DNA from: Agaricus subrufescens
Lineage: Eukaryota; Basidiomycota; Agaricomycetes; Agaricales; Agaricaceae
Direction: 5' to 3'
Length of the DNA: 64,000 nt
Assembly: GCA_029945375.1 (NCBI GenBank)
Contig: CM057067.1
Location: 310,001-374,000, forward strand
The notes below the pieces were generated by a model. It saw only the letters and a list, made by a program, of their open reading frames with translations. It was not told the origin of the DNA and ran no database searches. Position 1 is the first letter of the stretch; each line of letters begins with the position of its first letter. A program made the position numbers and the translations under genes. Positions 1 through 12,589 of this stretch are shown piece after piece.

Positions 1-2739
1 GAGGGAGTGGTTTACGGTTCAGCCTCCACGGGTTTACTTACCCGCAAAATCAGGTCCGAATTAGGCCAGAGGAGAAAGCTGAGAGTGAAATCCTCAAGTG
101 CAAGTTCTTAGTCTTCCGACCACTCTGGGAGAATGTTTACGACTCTCGTATGGCCTTTGGGAGCTACTACTCTATCCCAATTGCCGTTAGTGTCCTTGAT
201 ACAGGAGTCATTCTTTTTAATTCATCATTGTTCCGACGAGCTAACCAAAACTGCCTGTAGCTTTGGTCAAGTCTGCTCAAACCCTCTTTACCTTTGTGGA
301 TTGTTTCCACTCGTTCGTTTCAGGTCGTGGAGTAGCTGATTCTCTTGGCCTTCGACTAGCGTTGACGCCTCAAAAGGTTATCTATACTACAACTACTTTA
401 ACGATATCACTGGTAAGTATCACTGTCAAGCTAACCTTTGATAGGCATGCACTTATAGAACGTATACTTCTTGATGCAGAATATTACTCAGATGCTATGT
501 CCCCTTTGGTGCAATGGTTATTTCGCCGACTAGGGTAGCCTACTTACACCTTTTGTTTCTGAATCGGTCGCAGTTGAGATTGCATGTCGTCTTTATGATA
601 CCCGTAGGTATTTATATTATGCGCTCGAGATATTGATCAAAATTTTAAAGTAACTTGACAAGATCATTGTTACTCTAACCGCCGGAGGCCTTGATTTGGC
701 ATTTGTGGCTCTATTCTTAATTCTCATTTTACCGTGTCGGCATTCACTTCGCCCTAAACTTTCCTAGAATCAAAACCTAGTCGGCACCGTCTCTAAATGA
801 ACTTACGGAATTCAGCCAATGACCAGATTCCCGGCATTGATTTCATATTTCCAATATCCGATGATCTCATCAGTTACGGGAAACCACTTTGTGCGCTGTG
901 GGCATCATTACCGTTCTCAGGCGTTCATTGGCTTTTTAGCTTCTGACAAGCGGGAAAGTGATTCGTGATGCCGTTAGGTGTATCGACTGCTGCGAATGGC
1001 AGGAACTTCAAAAATATATAGCAACGGAACAACTTTGCTGAATAGAGCAGTCGTTTGGTTTACTCAACTCCTTGAGACAATCTATATCTAGCCGCCATGA
1101 TTCATCCACACGGTGCTTCTAACAATCACCTTTGCTTATTATATTCCGTATTCTGTGGGTTGGTTTTAGCCCCGTTCTCCCTTCCATCACCAGTGGCAAT
1201 ACTCCAGATCATGAGATATCTCAGATTAATTTATTATCACCGTCGGAACTTGTGCGTAGCCCCTTATATCATTCAACGCCGTAACAACAAAGTTCATATA
1301 TAGACATACACGAAATGAGTAACCTCCTTCCCATCATGTTCAACAATAACATCATGGTCGCCGGAGCCGAGCCACTGCGCAAGAAGAATCTAAACTTTCT
1401 TCAAGTCCGCGGCTGCATTCGGACCGAATATGTCCGTATGATGCGATTTGTCTTTGTGGGTAGCATAAAATGCCGAACGACGGTATCTTGGCGGTACTAA
1501 CTTCAGGAATCAGATTCAGAAGTCTTGATGTATATGTAGAAAGTACAACATCTTATGAGCATGATTTCATGGAGTGGGAGCTCCATAACTTTAATTGTTC
1601 TCCTTCGGTGGGGTTCTCGCATGTTGTGTGCTCTTCTGTTATATATATATATATATATCAGGCTAGCGTGGGCTTTGGAAAGCGCAATAAGGCTGGTTTC
1701 CACAGTGATGATGGCAAGACAATTAATAGATCTTATCGAAATGATAGATACATCAATCTATTTAACATTCCCGAAAGAAGGTACACCGACAGCGTCAACT
1801 CTCTTCCGGAGTACGCTCAATCTCCTGAGAAACAATTCTCACTTTCTCCGAAAGTCCACCTGGACTAAAGTTGATGCAGGCCGATTCCGAGTGAGAGCGC
1901 TTTGGTAGAAGTCTTCCTAGCTTATCAGTAGTCCGAAGTCATAGCACCGATTCACAGCGGACACTGCGGATCAGATCTTGTGTTTATTTTTTTCTTGGAA
2001 AAAAAAATGAATCAGAACGTCAATGTTGTATGTCCAAAACAAATTTTCGTTTGACTAGAACACAGGTACATAGACGTCAGGGAACGGCGATCGACTCGTC
2101 CACCTCTTAAGTTACTCCCAAAAAACGGATCAGCGATGTAAATTGGGAAAGGCGGATGTAAGAGGGGCGTGTCACAACGTTTTTATCATTGTTTTACCGC
2201 ATGGCGAATAGCATTGAATATGGGGCATGAACGAGCGTGGCAATACCGATTGATTATGATCATTATGGAGCCCTATAGTGGTCACAAGAAAGGGTAGTGT
2301 TCTAGTTTCGCCGCCTTGGTAAATTCTATGGATCAGTATACAGTGGGGTCCAATCGCTTGAGCTTAGGAACCCAAACTCTTGAAGGTGAGAGGGCGTTAC
2401 AATTTGCGAAAAACTCATCGTGGTTGGACATCGACACAGATACAGGCATCTGAATCACACATCTATCCCCAGTTAAACAGTATGTATTGGGAACTGAATA
2501 TAAGAGTAGGGATCAAATCGAGTATAGTACACGTACGGAAAGTCGGAGAGAAATAGTGATGCAATCTTCACCTCCGAGGCTAGTTTGTCGCACGCAGTTG
2601 ATAAGGTGCTATGATTGCCTTTCGAGCCACGGTAGCTAAATTAGAAGCGAAGGGACCTCTATGCCATCTGAAATAAAGCCCAGAGCTGATTATGAGGGGG
2701 AGACACAATTTTTTTTCCGGTGTACCATGTTCGGGACAG
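1..2739. other. Gene-poor stretch, no supported gene
   Basis: No open frame here has recognisable coding content. The longest frames (up to about 130 codons) overlap each other on both strands and include a (TA)n tract near 1641-1657. A stretch around 485-540 resembles 62135-62190, so part of this region may be an old repeat. I see nothing else. Confidence 0.6.
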
Positions 2740-2744
2740 GAAGA

Positions 2745-3107
2745 TGTTGATAAAGTAGAGCTGCTACCTGCAGCATGGAGACGGATAGACTCACATTGTT
2801 ATAATCCTAAGCAGTAGGAGGATTGAGGTAGTAGATAGAGTTGGTAGAGCTGAGAGAGCTTGTAGAGCAAAGTGAGAGAGGAAACTAAACTGTTATTCTA
2901 TGGAATATACATAGGGTTTATATACTCGACAAAGAACCTCATAGTGGTAAAGGGTAATGTGAAACATATAGGTAAAACAGGAGTCCGCAGAAGGAGTCCG
3001 CAGTATACATGCATAAAACGATTGAAAAGGTGTGGCATAGTGCATAGTGCACAGTAGTTGCTCATACACGTCATACCGAGCGTATAACTCGAGGTATTTC
3101 GTCAACA
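2745..3107 (-). mobile_element. Solo LTR of the Copia-A family
   Basis: The reverse complement runs from TGTTGACGAAATACC to CTTTATCAACA. It matches, with scattered differences, the two LTRs of the Copia element at 53395-60330. It is flanked by identical 5-bp duplications GAAGA (2740-2744 and 3108-3112), the size expected for a Copia integrase. No internal element sequence is present, so this is a solo LTR left by LTR-LTR recombination. Confidence 0.93.
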
Positions 3108-3165
3108 GAAGAGATTGAATCTCAAGCATACTATAAAGCAATCTACGAATAATGCAAGGTGGCGT

Positions 3166-4549
3166 TGTTACGGCCCCAGCCGTTTTACGCGTGAAAATAT
3201 ACATTTAATGCAGTTAGGTGTACATATTAAGTTCGGGAATGAACAATCGATCACCCAGTTAGAGATAATCTCAGTCGAGGGCATGTGTGAAGAAAGGTTG
3301 ATCTAGGGGACAGTTGAGATTGCATCCACAATTCCTAGTAGGAAAACTGTACTGCTAGGGGAAATATAATTGCGTTCGAGGACTTTAAGACGGAAGTCTC
3401 GAGGCTGAGTCTAGAGAGACTTTATTGGGAATTATCATCGAGACTGGCTATAGGATGGCTTGAGGACTTAGTGGAACGTGGTTCCTTCAGTGGACCTTAT
3501 GCTAAACCGAATCTATAACTACTACCTGCCTAATAAGGAAAGGGCTAGGAAGTAGACAACTTACACATGTCGAGACTGAATTAACCTGAAGCGAGATTGT
3601 TGGAATTGTCAGTTGAGACTCTGGATCAGGCGGAAATAGTGATAATCTCGAAGCAACTAAAGGCGAGATAGAAGCATAGTCTAATCGAGGACATCTTATC
3701 GACGGGACAATCAGTGGGGGATGCGCCTCGAGAGTTTCTAGACTAGGGTTTAGGGTTGGAAGCTCGTTAGCCAATGGGGAGCAGGAGATTAGGCAAGTGC
3801 GATGTTCGGTTGAGGAGACTGAATAGTCGAGACTGTTGATTGGTGGGGGAAGATGAGTTGAGGAGACTATACCCATTCAGTGCTGGATACGGACTTGGTT
3901 ATTTGTTTCATATTTGTTTATTTTGTCTCAGTTTTTTTTTATTGTGTATCATATATAGTCGCCAGTCAAGGACAAGGTTTGGCATCAAATCTTTGCCCAA
4001 GCGCTGTGCAAGTGAAATCGAGTTTGGTTAAACTTCGCAGTGTTCTAAGCATTTCTTAAAGTTCTTTCTCGACTTGGAAGGTCTTGTGTTCTGCTCGAGA
4101 GAGTATCTTCACTGGTCTAATAGGATCGTGATAGCATTCGGTGCTAGCTCGACTTGTCTTGCAGTCTGTCTCGAAGCGCGAAGCCAGGTCAAGGCTCTCG
4201 AGTTTGTTGAGGCATCACTAGGGCGGACTCGCTACCCCTCCTAGATAGGTGTCTAACCCATCCTATTGAGGACAGTCATCGCAAGCTTAGCCCCTTGTCG
4301 TGAAGGTTCTAATCGAAACGGCATAGGTCTGGAAGAGGTCTCTATTCAGTCGAGACTTGTTTCACATTTCTATTCTACCCCTATTTTCATTTAATACTTA
4401 ATTGAGATGCTTACTTTCACTTTCTTTCTGATTTATTCTCCCCACGAACCACACTCGAGACTCGGTGTAATTCAAAGGGTTGCATTCACATTTGATTTTA
4501 TATTTTTTTATATTTTATTTTCCACATTTACACTGATCTAGTCTCTTCA
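3166..4549 (+). repeat. 1.38 kb LTR-like repeat, copy 1
   Basis: This is one of three copies of the same 1.38 kb sequence in the window (others at 31065-32442 and 48236-49713, both on the minus strand). It begins TGTTACGGCCCC and ends TAGTCTCTTCA, so it has TG...CA ends. A 4-bp direct repeat GCGT flanks it (3162-3165 and 4550-4553). It contains no coding frame I can defend. The simplest reading is a large solo LTR of a Gypsy-type element; a short non-autonomous LTR element is the alternative. Confidence 0.8.
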
Positions 4550-4553
4550 GCGT

Positions 4554-5511
4554 GAAGGCCGAATGACGAAAGTCTGTCGGCATGGACCGAGACAAAATGG
4601 ACCTAGTAGTGTGCTGAAGGCTGATTCTAGTTTGAGGCCATCTGATTCTACTGCTTAAACAGCTGAATTTCTACTATACGTCTGTGCGAAAAAACTTAAT
4701 CGGTTACTTTGGAAAAGCACAGGGTTGTGAGATTTGGTTTAGTATCGGTGTGTGGCGGGGAACACTGGCCTCTGGCTTGACTTCAGTCGCCATACACAAG
4801 TGAGACTGATCATTCAAAACATGAAAGGCCTTTCAAGTGTTATCTCGAAGACATATTCCTTTTTGCGCATTATGTCTCCAACTACATCCCAAGGTTCTTA
4901 TGGTAGCAAGTTCTTCTGTGCCCCACTAATTCGATCCATGACCGGGATGCATATTTGAGTCATCAGGTAGTAGCTTCTCAGTGTCGAATTATCGTGGTGA
5001 GCTTGGACTTTTGCATTCGTAGTCTTCTTGGTCGGTCATAATAATAGAAGACTACTTGGGCAGACGGACTGTATTTTGCTGGCCAATCCATAGTCATGAT
5101 TTGTCGAGAGGATCGATAGTATCACTTACATTACATAAAGGTTCCTGATTCCACTCTGTATATCATGGAGCAAGAAGGCTTTTACAAACCCATTAGCAGC
5201 CATCTCTGGAAGCGAATGAAGGGCGTAGAACGACAGAGACTGATCGCAAGTCGAGATGACCACTACCAACTTGGCTGGTGTTAAGCGTTGTTACCATATA
5301 ATATAAACAGGTTCGAGTATGAATCGCAGTATTATGGCTCGAGTCATTTCCCTGTGAGTATGCGTTATACCTGAAGGAGATAACTGAGCCTGAACAGCTC
5401 CTTGGTTTGGTGAATATTTAAACGTTACACGTTGAGCAGTCGTGGTAGACTGAGAGCCCACCAAACACTTCCGATCGTCTCGACGTTTCAATAACTTCGA
5501 CAACCACTGCT
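4554..5511. other. Intergenic, promoter side of small-family copy 1
   Basis: No gene is visible. The last 150 bases must include the promoter of the small-family gene that starts at 5512. Its upstream sequence is not obviously shared with the other copies. Confidence 0.5.
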
Positions 5512-6120
5512 ATGTCCGACACCGTTATCGACCTCAATCCCCAATTCAACGGCAAGAAGGGAAGGCCTCGCAACAGCTCATGTATCGTTGGTGGCCTTTT
5601 CATTGAGGGTAAGGAGGGCGTGCGGTGGTGGGAGAAGCTCACTGGCGTGAAACTCACGGAAGACTCCATGGAGGATCTAAGTGTCGTGAAACTTGCGGAA
5701 GACTCCATGGAGGATCTAAGTGTCGTGAGCTCTCTGGGGCGTAGGCTCGAAGAACACGGTTTAACTGATGCGAATCGCATCTGTCTCATTAGCCCTTGCT
5801 TTCAACAATGTCAAGCTGCCAATAAGCAGCCTGGGGACAGTAGGATCTGGGACTTCCTGGTTATCACCTATATTGAACGCAGGCCTTTTTGCCATGATGG
5901 AGTCAATGGCTGTGATTTCGTTGTTGATGAAGAGAGGAAGCCATATCCTGGAGTGAAAGAGGCGGGATTGAAGGAACAATTGAAGGAGTTGTTTTGTATG
6001 TTGTGGCCTGTATATCTTTCATCATCTTGCTAATGCGAATCTCTTCCAGGAATTGAAGCTACTGGCTACAAGAGCCAATATTGTGACCTGTATTACTCGT
6101 GGCTAGCTCGTTATGGCTGA
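5512..6120 (+). CDS. Small multicopy protein of unknown function, copy 1
   Basis: I do not recognise this family. It has four loci in the window: here, 6772/18845, 21879 and 29462. Shared features are an MSDTV start, an LNP-FNGKKG stretch, CIVGGLFIEGKEG, a central DFLVITYIE-RPF block and a cysteine-containing tail. By comparison with the other copies, exon 1 is 5512-5995, a 54-nt intron follows (GTATGT...CCAG), and exon 2 is 6050-6120. Two oddities are visible. A 39-bp tandem duplication repeats 13 residues (VKL-EDSMEDLSV) near residues 46-71. The last base of exon 1 is T where copies 3 and 5 have G, so the codon across the splice junction becomes TGA and the product would lose about 20 C-terminal residues. 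No signal peptide or membrane segment is seen. Confidence 0.65.
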
Positions 6121-6771
6121 TATAATGTACCTACCATCTTGGCTGTGGATATACTAAGTGCTAAAGTGAGGGTGCCAAAACAATGCCTGTGGCAGCGTGA
6201 TTTCTCTGGAGAAGTGCTGAGTGTTTAGACTTGACAAACCGGGCAATTCTCTTGGCCTGCATCATCGCTACTGGGACCAAATTTGAACCCACCATTGCAA
6301 TCTTTGCTTAACATTGTCGGTAAGGAAAGACAGCTAGCATTGAGTTGCAGATGTGGCTGAGAATTTCTTTGAGTTTTTGGTCAAGCGTCTCTCGCCAATC
6401 ATGTACCATACCCTTTGCAGCAAAAAAAATTGTGTGTGTATCATGTTCCGAAGATGCCCTGATCATTATCGCACTGCTAGAAACAGCATGCATGTCCCTC
6501 CTTGTATCCGCTCAGGAGCTGAGATCGACAATATTGCACTGAAAAGAAAAAGTTGTCATGATGTTGCAAGTAGTATCGTACTCGTGTGATGCGTGAAAGT
6601 GTTGTAATGTCTGCTGGTAACAGCTGAGTAATTTCATTATTTGTACACCCTAGATGATTACCTACCAGAAGGAGATGGTCAGAACTAGACTTCTTTCGCG
6701 AGTTCTGAGACTTGCTGAACAGTCATAAGGACCCTGGGGTCACACAATTCCTTGTCTCTACAGCAACTGCT
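6121..6771. other. Spacer between two small-family copies
   Basis: No supported gene. The final 130 bases (from about 6641) match the 130 bases upstream of the broken copy at 21879, including ACCTACCAGAAGGAGAT and CATAAGGACCCTGGGG. These two copies therefore share a promoter-proximal sequence. Confidence 0.6.
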
Positions 6772-7091
6772 ATGTCCGACACCGTTATTAACCTCAATCC
6801 CCATTTCAACGGCAAGAAAGGAATAACTCGCAGCAACTCATGCATCATTGGTGGCCTCTTCATTGAGGGTAAAGAGGGCGTGCGGTGGTTCGAGAAAATC
6901 AGTGGCGCGAAACTCGCGGAAGATCACTCTGAGGATCTGAGTGTCGTGATGTCTCTGCAGCATATACTTGAGGAACATGGTTTAACTGATTCGTGTCATG
7001 CCTGTCTCATTGATCCCTGCGCTGCGCATTGTCACGTCACCAATGGGCGTCCTATCGACCCTAGAGCTTGGGACTTCCTTGTCATCACCTA
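6772..7091 (+). pseudogene. Small multicopy protein, copy 2, 5' part (split by transposon)
   Basis: This is the first 107 codons of a small-family gene, from ATG at 6772 to the middle of the conserved DFLVITYI block. The frame breaks at 7091, exactly where the Plavaka element begins. The gene resumes at 18845 after the element. The encoded part is well conserved with the copies at 5512 and 29462 and has no other defect, so disruption by the insertion is the only visible lesion in this half. Transcription from its own promoter would run into the element and end in a foreign tail of a few residues (TAG at 7117-7119). Confidence 0.9.
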
Positions 7092-7099
7092 CATCAGCA

Positions 7100-7731
7100 A
7101 ACCGGCTCAAAGATTGTAGTGATTACATACTCAAAAATATATTTTGTATGAATACTATCTTATACAAACAAATGTGCAAGAATACAATGTACTCCCAGAT
7201 AATGTCAAGAGTAGACCATCTACATACAAGCTTTATTCTCTGGTTACAAACCAATAAAATATATTGGGTGAGGATTACCATCATCTGCACATTGTCTGGT
7301 AGGATGACAATCTTTGGTCCAAAGCTTACATTTCAATACAATTTATTAGTTGAAGAATACCATCATCCACATAAAACTTACATTCCAATACAATCTATTA
7401 GTTGAGGAATACCATCATCCACACACTGCTTGGTAAGAGTACCAGTTTTCAACCTAAGCTTATATTTTAAAGAAATGCATTAGCTCAGTATTACCCTCAT
7501 TTACAAAGTTGTAGAGATATAATACCATCTTTTGTCTAAAGCTTACATTTCCCTACAATTTCATAACTTGTCTGAACTTTCATGGTGCATGATTACAAAC
7601 TTTTAGACATTGATGGTCTTATTTACAATTTTTACAAGCTCTGCCTCAAGATATTCACAATCTGTTACAAGAAGTTACAACCTAATCATATGCTCTAAAG
7701 ATATCAACAGTCTGTTCCAGAAAATTACAAC
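7100..7731. repeat. Left subterminal repeats of the Plavaka element
   Basis: AT-rich, non-coding DNA between the left end and the transposase stop codon. Variants of a unit containing CTTACATTTCAATACAAT, then TATTAGTTGA-GAATACCATCATCCAC, recur roughly every 55-65 bases (7255-7560). Subterminal repeats of this sort commonly bind the transposase in CACTA-like elements. The 3' UTR of the transposase must also lie here. Confidence 0.7.
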
Positions 7732-10700
7732 CTAATCATATGCCCCATATCCTTCATTCTCTGGAACTATAAAGTCCTCATCAACCACATCTTCATTCTC
7801 CTCTGGTCTATCTGAATCTTCATCTGAATTTTCCTCACTGCTATTCACCTCATTGTCATCATCATCATCATCCTCACTCTCATCTTCATCTTCATTGGGC
7901 ACTTCTAAAGTCTCATCCTCATCATCCACCCAGTTGAAATGATGGACCATGGGTATATTCAGTGACTTGTGGCCAATCCCACCACCAAGAAAGTGCATGA
8001 ACATGTCACGATCTGCAAACCTATAATGCATTGTCACATAACTCTGCTATAACAAATAAACAAAAACTCACATATTGACATAATAAAATCTCCAGTCTTC
8101 TTCTTCACCACTTGGTTCACGTGCAATAGTCTTGGGAAGAATGTTATGGTGTCCATATTCAAAGGCAGGGATAATATGTGCAGCCCGCAAAACATAGTTT
8201 GGATCCAAGAACCCAAATTCATCACTATCATGATAGTGATAGAATGATAGACGAGGTAGGCGACGATGTTCAAATCCTGCAGGTGACTCTGTATCATATG
8301 AAAACCATCTCACCCACAGAAAATCAACTTGTTGAAAACTCCCCTTGTTGGCACCAACTTGTCGATGAAATACATCAGCATGAAAAATTCCCAATACTCG
8401 AGCATAGCAGTAAAGATGCTCATCTTCATCATTTCCAGTCTCTGCCAGTGTCATGATATCTGGGTGTGTGCGAGGATTTATTGTATCTTGAGATCGTCGC
8501 CCATCATAAGTTGTGAAATTGATGCGAAGATGTTTGTGCATGTACAACCGATCTCGAGAGAATATTACACCATTTCGCTCAGCCTGAGTATAGACTTTTC
8601 CTGGTTGGTGGTTACCATCAAGGTGGGCAAGAACATGATTTTGCAGCTTTGACAGAAAATCCTAGTAGCCATGATCAGACTTTGTTTTTATATATCAATG
8701 AAGTTTACCACAAACCTTGACTGCTGGGTCACCTAAAGACAAGTGTTCACCTAACCATGTTGTAATATCAACATAATGCTTCTTGGACTTTGACATGTGA
8801 TAGTGATCATTTGGTGAAGTTGCTGCCAATGGATCTGAATCTTCAAATGGAATAGCAAGTGAATGACGGTGATGCTGCTGCTGTGCCTTGATAAGAATCC
8901 GTTGGCGCTGTTGATGTTTTGCAATTTGCAAAGGAAAGTTCATTCGCTTGTTGGTACGAGCATAATGACGTTTGACTTGACGATGTTCTAATTCACCCTA
9001 TAATTTTGTTATACTTCTATCCTTTTCAAAAAAAAAAAAACTTACTATTTGAGTTGACATACCATCTGAAGGACCATGTAGTTTGATATATTCCACATAA
9101 TCTCCCAATGAGTGAAGTTTGACTGTACACAAATTGAAGGTACAATTTTGAGCAGATGTTTTTTCTTTTTTCCCATCTCTTTCCTCTTGACGGTTTCTTG
9201 CTGCAACTTCTTTGTCCAGTTCATAGGTATCATGTGATGAGCATACTACCTGGACAAATTTCCGGAGACAGGATCCCAGAGCTTGGGTACATTCTTCCAG
9301 AAGTGATACTGTTGACTCAGTATGCATTCGCAACTTGGCCAATGCATGCCAACAGCTAAGAATAAATAAGAGATCTTGAACAATCTCATTGTGTTGCATG
9401 AACACCAAATGCTCAAACACTGGAAGAGCACACTGTTATAACAGAAATATTAATGCTAGACCAATCTCATTTTAAAATTAAACATACCTGCAACAAATCT
9501 TCAAAATCACGGGCTGCTAGCTGTTTCATAGCAGAGGCATTTGCATGAAAATGGCATATTGTATCCCACCCAAATCTAGGTACAAGACGATATCTATATA
9601 ATAAAATTAGAAATATCACAAGCATACTCATAACAATGCATACCTTTTATCTAGCACTGTCACTTCCTCATGGTCTTGACACATTAGGATCCAGATTAAA
9701 TGGGTGAATACAGACTTCCAAACACCCAGCTCAAATTCATGAAGGAGATCTGGAACAAACATCTTGTGGAACTGAAAACCAAATTTGAACAGTTTTTCAG
9801 AAAATGCATTCTATCAATCCAAATTAAATATAGTTATATCAATAATCGGAGGACACTTACTCTAGTTGGAACCTCAGACAATGGTTTCAATAGGCTTTCA
9901 ACTGCTGTTCCATTTATATTTTCACCTCGTTGAAAAATCTTCTTACGGACAGTCTCAATTCTCTTGCGACATTGTTCATCATCAACCCGTTTCTCTTCTT
10001 GCTGAGCCATGTCTGACTCAGTTCCTAGCAGATAAATATCCTTCTTTTCCACCATGCATCTCACACAAGGACAGTTACCAAGATAGCATATTGTTCCCAA
10101 CAAAATTCTGATAGCTAATCAGTAATAACAATTAGATTAACAAAAGAACACATACTTTTCAGGATAATCAGCAGAATAGGAAAGAATACGAGGATAGAGT
10201 CGTCGTTCAACACCATCACCACATTTGACTACAAGACCATGTTCATAGGCAGCAAGAAATTCATCATCAAGCAAAAGCTTCCATATAGCATGCATAAGCT
10301 CTCGTTTAAGGTGTGTCAACACTGCTGCTGATGGCCCTCGATCAAATTTATCCTGATAGTGCTCACTAACAGTGGCCGGAAGCTGTAAGTAAATTCCTAT
10401 CAATTTTTCAAATCTCAAAACCAAAAAAAAAAACATACCAAAGGGATATAAGCCAAGTGATGAGCTGCATGCTCTGATGGTTTACATCGGGAATACTTTG
10501 ACTGGTTACCAAAGTAACAGTAAATTGGCCACAAAGATGCATCACCAAAGCTTGCAAGTTTAGTTGCATCTGAATGAAACATTAAAGCTGCAATAGCCCG
10601 GTTGAGATTACATCCAGGCTCCGGTGGAAGATTTTGCAGCTTCTCATTCTCATTGGTGAAAGCATCACAATTGTATGCTTCACTATAAACTCGTTCAGGC

Positions 10701-11907
10701 TCTGACTCTCCACTTTTTTGGTGCAGGAGTTTGAATGGTTCAAAGTGAAAACTTTGGGCAGTTTCATCACTAAACGCAGCTTGTATCACCTCAGTGAGTT
10801 TACGGTAGTATATACCACCAACACTGATTGTCATAGCCTCCAATTCTGGTGACTTCTCTGACTTGCGTTCAGGGGGTAACCTCAACAAAACTGAACCCTC
10901 AGTCCAACCAGCTTCTCTCAGGAATTCAGGAACTTTAGTGGTAACAATACAATTGACTTCACGATGAGCATTAAAGCCATCCAAATGCTCAACCCGGAAA
11001 TCTTTTGCTTGAATCACATTCTTCACCAAGTCATTGGTGGCATTTAGGGTCAGAGACCCCTGGGTCCGGGTGAACCATGAGACAAGGTTAAGAACAGTTG
11101 GGTTTTTATAAAGGCTAAACTCGTTTTCTGATGAAAAGCCAATACTATCCATAACTGTTCGGTTCAACGACATTTTTGATATATTGAAAGTCTGTGCGTC
11201 ACATAGATCCTCAAGAGTTTGATCTGCCTCAGGATCTGTGCTGATGTATTGAGTATAACGGCGAAATAACCCCAGGCCATTTGACATTGTTTCAACAATA
11301 GCAGTGGTGATGTCAAACGTGCCTGTGATTTCAGGCTCAGTATGGTCCTCCTCAGCGAGTACTGGAGGAGGCATGTGTGGAATTGGGGTAGGGAGTGATG
11401 GAACCATATCATTGAACCACCGTGGCTGTTGACGACAACGCCCTGATCGAGTTGAATACACAGAGCGGTCACGGGCTTGGACTTCAGACATCGGGGAACC
11501 CATTATGCTCTGTTCATTCATATAAGCTCATACTCACACATTTGAAAAGAACAAACAACTTACCATCATTGTATCATCATTCATCTGGCCACTGGGTCCT
11601 GGGGTAGGATCCCTAGTCGGCGAGACCTATGTATTTTAATTAATAAAAATATATTTATAGACATTTAAAAAATGCTTATGTTATCACTTCTGCCATCGGC
11701 AATATCTCGTTGGTCTGCTCGTGCAATTTTTCGAGTGGCAATGCGAGGTTCAGAGATTGAGTTTTTTCTTTTCAAGTCAACTTCAGCTAGCTGGGCTGCC
11801 CAACTATTCATCTCCTCTCGAAACAAGGCACATTTGCCCTGATGATGATTGCGAGATTGTTGGTTTTTTCCACGAAAATTGCACGCAGTGGCCTGGCAAG
11901 GAAACAT
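7732..11907 (-). CDS. Plavaka transposase, 11 exons, unbroken frame
   Basis: Predicted to cut and rejoin DNA at the element ends in the nucleus. Exons on the minus strand: 11688-11907, 11564-11598, 10439-11509, 10156-10382, 9861-10107, 9644-9810, 9488-9593, 9046-9432, 8716-8997, 8072-8661, 7732-8020. Introns are 48-89 nt with GT-AG ends, and summed exons give 3621 nt (1206 aa) with no stop. Order of parts: N-terminal Cys/His finger-like segment (C-x4-C...H-H-x3-C); Plavaka core with LPPEPGCNLNRAIAALMF, an Asp in HSDATKLASFGDASLWP and GNQSKY; LKRELMHAIWKLLLDDEF; zinc-binding CPCVRCMVEKKD; VPDLLHEFELGVWK with candidate catalytic Glu; GELEHRQVKRHYART; and a very acidic C-terminus. Residue roles follow from the family. 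An unbroken frame over 11 exons suggests recent activity. Confidence 0.9.
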
Positions 11908-11926
11908 ATTGGTGAAATGAGGGATG

Positions 11927-11981
11927 CCCCGGGACTACCCAGTAACAAGGAATCAACACAAACGTCTCCGGGACTACCCAG
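11927..11981. promoter_or_regulatory. Two GGGACTACCCAG motifs just upstream of the transposase
   Basis: CCGGGACTACCCAG occurs at about 11929-11942 and again at 11968-11981, only 20-75 bases before the transposase ATG. The same motif lies in front of the other two genes of the element (15106-15118 and 15554-15674). I see the sequence; a regulatory role is inference. Confidence 0.6.
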
Positions 11982-12589
11982 AAGACAATGGCAGCAGTCA
12001 ATGATCGATTGAGTTGAATAAACGTATGACCTGCTCAGTCACACTCACATGCCACATTCTCACGCATCAAACAACAATCCATGAAGAAGCATTTATTAAA
12101 CGTTGACTTGGAAACTGCTATCATGAATACAAGAGTTGGAAAGGTGCTATAATGTTCCCAAAAAAAGAGACAATGAAAACTCAAGAAAAAATGCACCAAC
12201 TTTTCTCCTAAAATTGCTATCATCTTCTAAATGGTTGAACTGACACAAATATAAGACTTACCGTGACATACCTACTAATGAAATCACCAGGCACCTATCT
12301 GTTCAGTCATAATCTTTGCATAGAGTACCTCTTGATATTTTTTTGCTCGCCTAGAGGCCCCGATACCCCTCATTAGAGACCTCCACTTGACCGATAAGAT
12401 TGGCACGGCTGTCCCCTATTTAATCATGTCCACTCGCTTTAGCCACTCTGATTCATTGCGAGGGGTCCAGTGTTCAAAGTCTTCACCTGACCCCTCAAAA
12501 CTAACCGAAGGGAACCAGGACTTTCTTGTTGTAGCCATATCTCCGCCCCCTATTCATGGTTAGACTTAATGTTATAATAAAGTTCAAAG
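11982..12589. other. Non-coding interval inside the Plavaka element
   Basis: It lies between the transposase promoter and the stop codon of the next minus-strand gene, so it should hold that gene's 3' UTR and part of the transposase promoter. No gene and no strong repeat seen. Confidence 0.55.

Noticed and set aside
1470..1908. Overlapping frames of 60-130 codons on both strands around a (TA)n tract
   Set aside because: They read through simple sequence, overlap in several frames and show no coding pattern.
2872..3204. Frames of up to 103 codons repeated at 53394, 53445, 59965 and 60016
   Set aside because: They are translations of the Copia-A LTR and appear wherever the LTR does, on both strands.
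7087..7094. 8-bp target duplication for the Plavaka element (ACCTACAT and ATGTATAT)
   Set aside because: It needs mismatches on both sides, whereas the 2-bp TA reading restores the paralogue sequence exactly.
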